Source of the DNA: Pohlia nutans
Taxonomy: Eukaryota > Streptophyta > Bryopsida > Bryales > Mniaceae
Direction: 5' to 3'
DNA: 64,000 nucleotides
NCBI GenBank assembly: GCA_022496805.1
Contig: CM040093.1
Coordinates: 5,148,501-5,212,500, forward strand
The translations under genes and the position numbers were made by a program. The notes below the pieces were generated by a model. It worked only from the letters and a program-made list of their open reading frames with translations, did no database searches and was not told the origin of the DNA. The stretch's first letter is position 1; each line of letters begins with the position of its first letter. Shown piece by piece: positions 59,386 to 64,000 of the stretch.

Positions 59386-59620
59386 GCTGTGTTCATTTCA
59401 TGCAGAAGATGCCATACACGCCTACCACTGGTACTTTCCATTATCAACAGAGTATAGAAATCCGTTCATCCATTTCCCGAATTCATCACCATCAACAGAG
59501 TACAGAAGTCTGTTCATCCATTTCCTGAATTCATCCACGAGTGCCTCGGGCGAGAAGCAGATAACGCTCTATCACGAAGAGATTGTGCATTTTGATGCCA
59601 ATTGCAAGACATTTTCGGAG
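59386..59620 (+). other. exon-like block with strong splice borders and an internal duplication
   Basis: It follows 'gttgtgcag' and ends 'tcggag' before GTGAGT. One frame is open and reads STEYRNPFIHFPNSS, repeated as STEYRSLFIHFLNSS, then LYHEEIVHFDANCKTFSE. A ~48-bp direct duplication explains the repeat. It may be a 5' exon of the downstream gene or a fragment of another gene. I do not recognise it. Confidence 0.35.
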
Positions 59621-59880
59621 GTGAGTTCTGGTTTTCGTAGGCTATGGTGATTCTGAATTCCTCCTCAAAGGTCCTGCACTTCATTGCTTTCCTTTCTGTC
59701 TTCTAGAAACCATTTTTGTACACAGTTCTATCACCCTTTCTGCTTTCGCATTATGAAAAGCCGACGGTGCCTTGTGCAGGAATTTTTGTGAGTTTTTCTG
59801 TTGCTGCAGAAGAGCATGTTGACACCGAATTCAAATGAGGGCACCTGAGTAGGGGTTTTGAACTTTGTGAGTGTTCCACC

Positions 59881-62800
59881 ATGTTGTCGTCAAAGGAAGT
59901 GTTGAGCTCCTCCTGCTCCACCATTTCTACTTCGTTAGGGCATAATTTCGGAGGCTCCAAACCATGTCGCGTACAGTTGCTGCAGTCCCGGACAAGTCGC
60001 GTTGTGGTGTGTTCAGAGGTGCAAGGACAAACTGCTGGTGAGCTACGATAATTCTTGTAATCTGTTGAAATTTTTGCCTTTGCTTGAATTGCTTCAAAGG
60101 ATAAATGAAGCAGCTAGGGTTTCTAAGGATTCTTTCAATGTACAGTACTTCATCTCAGGGTTTAGGGTTTAAGTTATCACACCGCTGAGCATATTTACCG
60201 ATGATCATGTCTTACATTTTCTTGAAAGAGGATTTCAACGCACCAGAGAATGCATTATTGGGATATTATATGTAAAAGTTATAAGCGTCCAAAAGTTTTT
60301 TTTGGTAGATGACACTAGTTGCGCTGTGGAGGTGGTGTACATTCTCAAAATGTGTTAATTCTTATAAGATTTTAGGGTGTCGCATTTAGGTAGGTGTTGC
60401 AATTAGGTACCTCCCTTGGATTATATTGTCTCTATCTTATTCAGTACGAAATGGTTTGAAAATGTATGTTGCTCAATGACAATGAGACGTGTGTTAAAAC
60501 CAATAGCAGCATGCTAGGGTCATCATTCCAGAAAATGGATTTCTTATGTTTAACAGAATTGTGTGATATTCTACGATTGTCAAATGGGGTTTTTGAAATT
60601 TCTGATCAGTAAGATTACATTGAACGGGATTGTATTGAGGGATGAACATTATTCATTTCTATTTGGGACAGAGACACTTGCGTTTTTCACCTGAATAATA
60701 ACCCTAGTTAGTTAGGTCTCGGATTGGAGTACATGTTACTCTAGAGGCAAAATTGACAGGCTCGGTTGTTTGGAATGTCAGAGTCAAATCCTAAGTTACC
60801 GGACCAGTTGAGTCCGAAAGAGAGAAGGAGACTTCGGAATGAGAGACGGCAGGCATTACAGGAGGAAAAGGGCAATTGGAAGGAGGAGGTAGAAAACAAG
60901 CTGGATGTGAAGAAGAGGCCACCGAGAGGATGGGAAGAGATTCTTGACATCAACCGCTTGGCTACCAAAGGCTATGTGTGGTACATGTGCTCCGTTCCAA
61001 AGAAAGCTGAGCATGTGGCTGCCGAGCAATTGCACATCCTGTTTCCCGAACGCTTTCCTGGAATGAAGTACGAGGTAATAAGGAATATCCTCACTTGCAA
61101 TTTAGCAGTTTTCAGTAGGACTTCCTTTGTTCAAATTTATTTGTTTTTTGACAACACATGCAATGTTCTTCACTGGTTCCAATGATATAAAATCTGGTCC
61201 CATTTGAGTTGTATTTTTCACAATACGATCAATTGAATCTATCATTTTAAAACCATGAATCCATCGTCTTTTAGGGATTGACCCTTAAGTGCCCAATCTA
61301 AAAAGAAATAGAAAGTCCATTTTGGAAGCTAATTGTTGATTATAGTATGTAGCTTTCAAGAAATATTTTTGTTGTTAAAAAATGTGGAGTATGTTTTGTG
61401 TTTCTAGTAGGGGGTATAAGAGTGCATAACTTCAACTACTTTGTTCTTTCTATTTTGTGATTTTGAGCCCTGAATTCTTGTCATGTTTACTAGAGTTTTG
61501 AAGTTTTGTTTAAGAACCGCCTCTTGTTGCAAGTCTCGCACTTGGACATCCTCTATTGGTACATTTTGTGATTAATTTCAACTCCTTATAGATATGGATG
61601 TGACAAGTTTTGGCACTGAGAGGTTAAGGGTTTAGTAGAGTTTCAAGAATTTTGGCCTGATGATTGCTGTTGGCATTTCCTCAGGTGTTGGCTCCATCCA
61701 TACCAACCTTCAGGAAGCTTAAGAGTGGAAGGTATTCGGACGCACGGCAACGACTGTACCCAGGCTGTCTACTGATTAAATGTGTAATGAATCGAGAGGT
61801 TTACAACGTCATTAGAAGCAATCCTCGAATATACGACTTTTTTGGCACCAAAGCACAAGGCACTAGGTACTACTTACGGTTTGGTTGTGATTGGATTTTG
61901 TACTATCTTGCTCTAGTTTGCAAGATGTGAGTTAGCTCTGGTATTTCATTTGCCTCTTTCTAATCGAATGAACCAGCAGTTCTGTCTTTACACTGAAACT
62001 TCTTTAGTTTTGAGTTTAGACTCTCCTTTTTTCCATGTAGCTTTAATTGTATGGGTCTTCACTGTAAGGATAATTGAGGCTATTGACGGCGATTTTTTTG
62101 TTTTGATTATACTGATTTGATTATACGGATGGTGAAATGTACCAGTTTTCTGAGCTGTTTATTAATGTTCTCCTGTGCTTGTCAATTTTTCGTTTTGTGC
62201 AGCGTGAGTAACATGATAATTCCTGCGGCAGTCTCGATGGTGGAAATGGACGAGTTATTTAAAAAAATGGAAACGGCAGAAGCTGAATTTAAGGTGTTGA
62301 AGGAAGAGGCAGACAGACAGGCAGATGAGAGAGAGAAACTAGAAAAGCAAGCTATTTTGAAGGCCGAGGCTGAGGGCCAGGCACCCCCATCAAAGTTGGA
62401 GAAGGGTGCTTTAGTACGAATCAATGTCGGTCCCTTCATCAACCACACCGCCACTGTCTCAGACATTGATTATGATGAGAACACTGTAAGCCCACTTTGG
62501 CCCTGCATTTGACACTGTATTTGAGTTTGGATAATTTGTTGAATTCATACATATTCTGTGGCACAATAATATCATGACAAGTGTTATCACGAGAACTGAC
62601 TATTTTATTAAATCTAGACTGTGGTTCTAAACCAAATCATTGTTTCGAAATAATACAGGTCAGCTGCTCAACCCTAAAGGACCAAGGATTCGTGGTTTTA
62701 AAACGTCAAATTCGATTGATCATATTGTGAAAAATATAATTTAGATGAGACCAAATTTTATATCACCAGAATTAGTAAAGAACATTGCATGTGTTGGTAA

Positions 62801-63088
62801 AAAAAAAAAAAAAAAAAAAAAAATTGAACAAAAAGAAGTTCACATAGGACCTACTCAAAACTGCTAATAAAATGTCATGAGGCCCTTTTGGGGGTTAATT
62901 TGAGTTGTTACTTTTGACCCTTGATGTCGTAGACGGTCCTTATGTTGCTGTAACTTCGGAGTGAGATTTGAATTCTTGGATCTTGTTGATTTTTGCAGGT
63001 TGATCTCTCCGTGATAATTTTTGGACAGCCGACAAATGCCCAGCTAAGAATAGATGAGGTTACCGTCTTAGAAGGGGCCAGATATTGA
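59881..63088 (+). CDS. PTAC13: plastid NusG-like transcription factor pTAC13, 335 aa, five exons
   Basis: pTAC13 is a NusG-type protein of the plastid transcription machinery. Exons: 59881-60018, 60760-61074, 61685-61866, 62203-62485 and 62999-63088; phases agree and the length is close to the ~334 aa I recall for Arabidopsis. The first 46 residues are Ser-rich and basic with no acidic run (MLSSKEVLSSSCSTISTSLG...), a plausible transit peptide. Seen: NGN domain near 115-210 (GYVWYMCSVPKKAEHVAAEQ; RLYPGCLLIKCVM; VIRSNPRIYDFFGTK); an Ala/Glu/Lys-rich helix near 225-270; KOW domain near 278-335 (GALVRINVGPF; VDLSVIIFGQP). The donor at 60018 is chosen over 60037 because only it gives phase 0 into exon 2. 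Introns 2 and 4 hold TTAA-type MITEs. Expected to act in chloroplast nucleoids. Confidence 0.88.
61085..61277. repeat. degenerate family I piggyBac-type MITE in pTAC13 intron 2
   Basis: Blocks 'gttcaaatttatttgtt', 'aacacatgcaatgttcttca' and 'accatgaatcc' match family I in reverse orientation. Its right end 'gtcttttagggat' leads directly into the next element. Confidence 0.65.
61282..61623. mobile_element. piggyBac-type MITE, 342 bp, back to back with a family I copy
   Basis: It starts CCCTTAAGTGCCC after an eroded TTGA and ends GGCACTGAGAGG before TTAA at 61624-61627. Single copy; interior non-coding. It lies in pTAC13 intron 2. Confidence 0.55.
62672..62894. mobile_element. piggyBac-type MITE family I in pTAC13 intron 4
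   Basis: It starts CCCTAAAGGACCAAGGATTC after TCAA (eroded) and ends before TTAA at 62895-62898. A run of about 22 A interrupts the interior near 62801-62823. Confidence 0.75.
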
Positions 63089-63582
63089 TGTGACTTCTAT
63101 TCACAAGGTATTCCCTATCATTTCTCATTCAAGCATAGCTAATTCCATTAACTTTTACATATCTCACTGGTCTTAACTTGGATGCTAGATCCTTAAGTTT
63201 TTGCCGTTCCGAGCATAAAGACAGCACCAGGGTCTTCCACTCTGCGTCCAATTTCCATCTCTTTTTCGGAGTTAAAGACCAGCATGTTTGGGCAACGGTA
63301 ACCCTCCAGTAATATTTTCATATTCTCTGGAGGTGATTCACCGAGGGCAGGTGTCCATGGGATCTTCCTCAGAATTGATAAAGCAATTTGGCACCAGACA
63401 TTTTTGTTTGTGTGCATTATATACTTGTTTTGGCTAACTATAGACTTGTGCTATTTTGCTACAAAAACATCCATATTTATTCCCTAAGAATTAAAAGATA
63501 CCATAAGGTAGTCCAAGAAATTCAAAAACTACTGCTCTCATTTTCTAATTCAAAATGCTTCACATTAATGCATGTTGGTACC

Positions 63583-63752
63583 ATAACATTCAGTAGCATG
63601 CACTGTCCCTGCCTTGGCTCCACAGTAGATGGTGTGGAATATTCCACACCCAACAGTACTTCATTAGTAGCTAAGTGGACAGGTGGAGGCTCAAGGTGAT
63701 GAGCAGAGTGCATGAAGGAAAGGTAGTGGGCATGAAGGCTATTGAATGTTAC
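63583..63752. mobile_element. group Y MITE, 170 bp, uninterrupted
   Basis: The ends ATAACATTCAGTAGCATGC and, on the other strand, GTAACATTCAATAGCCTTC. It reads 'gtggaggctcaaggtg' at the site where the 17976 copy is interrupted. Just downstream of pTAC13. Confidence 0.75.
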
Positions 63753-63960
63753 GACATTTCACTCTTTTTCCCCTGACAATAGTGTACCATGTTGGCTACT
63801 TCTTAGCTTGTGCTATTTAACCCAATGTGAATGCAAAGCCTACAAACTTATGGGCATTCTTTGCGCTTGTGGTCAAATTGTGTTAAATCAATGACCGTTT
63901 GTACCCACTAATAACACAAAAGTTTAACTTATGAAATTAACATTTTGTAATAAAATCTTC

Positions 63961-64000
63961 CATAATGTTCTTTAGCTCTTCTCTGCAAGACCTCAAAATC
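63961..64000. repeat. start of a group Z MITE cut by the window end
   Basis: CATAATGTTCTTTAGCTCTT matches the group Z terminus. The remainder lies beyond the window. Confidence 0.4.

Noticed and set aside
60019..60037. Alternative donor at 60037 for pTAC13 exon 1
   Set aside because: It would leave phase 1, incompatible with exon 2 starting at 60760 in phase 0.

Overview
The window looks like nuclear DNA of a land plant. It holds intron-rich genes whose families are plant-specific or plant-typical (a COI1-type jasmonate receptor F-box protein, a plastid NusG/pTAC13, a BYPASS/DUF793-type protein, a COQ2/PPT1 prenyltransferase), AT-rich introns with GT..AG borders, and many plant-style miniature transposons. 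The COI1 copy has valine where Arabidopsis COI1 has Ala384. From memory of the literature, this residue is typical of bryophyte-type receptors, so a bryophyte or another early-diverging lineage is my best guess (low confidence). No bacterial, organellar or viral features, CRISPR arrays, tRNA or rRNA genes were recognised.

Layout: 1-5.9 kb is transposon territory, with two ~980-bp palindromic Tc1/mariner-type elements. 6.1-12.2 kb holds a seven-exon COQ2/PPT1-like gene on the plus strand. Its exon 5 is split by a 102-bp Stowaway-type MITE and its N-terminus does not read in one frame, so it is probably a pseudogene. 12.4-21 kb is repeats with a hAT-type transposase fossil. 21.8-24.4 kb holds a four-exon BYPASS1/DUF793-like gene. 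25-35 kb is repeats and a Tc1 transposase fragment. 35.07-40.54 kb holds a six-exon COI1-like gene of 638 codons. 41-47 kb is repeats with nested insertions. 47.0-47.9 kb (minus) holds a three-exon gene for a 104-aa protein. 49.2-49.9 kb is a degenerate tandem array. 49.96-55.79 kb holds exon-like blocks of an unrecognised coiled-coil protein. 59.9-63.1 kb holds a five-exon plastid NusG-like gene of 335 codons. The four clear genes run on the plus strand and are functionally unrelated, as usual in a plant genome.

The strongest new signal is a set of non-autonomous elements that all sit between TTAA sites and begin CCC(C/T)TWAA, the hallmark of piggyBac-type transposition. I count about 20 copies or fragments in at least seven internal-sequence families. 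Two are nested in other repeats whose empty copies lie elsewhere in this window, so TTAA targeting can be read directly. They occupy introns of every clear multi-exon gene here. Other MITE groups (Stowaway-like with TA, CACTA with a 3-bp duplication, hAT-like and Harbinger-like) fill most of the remaining intergenic space. No complete transposase gene is present.
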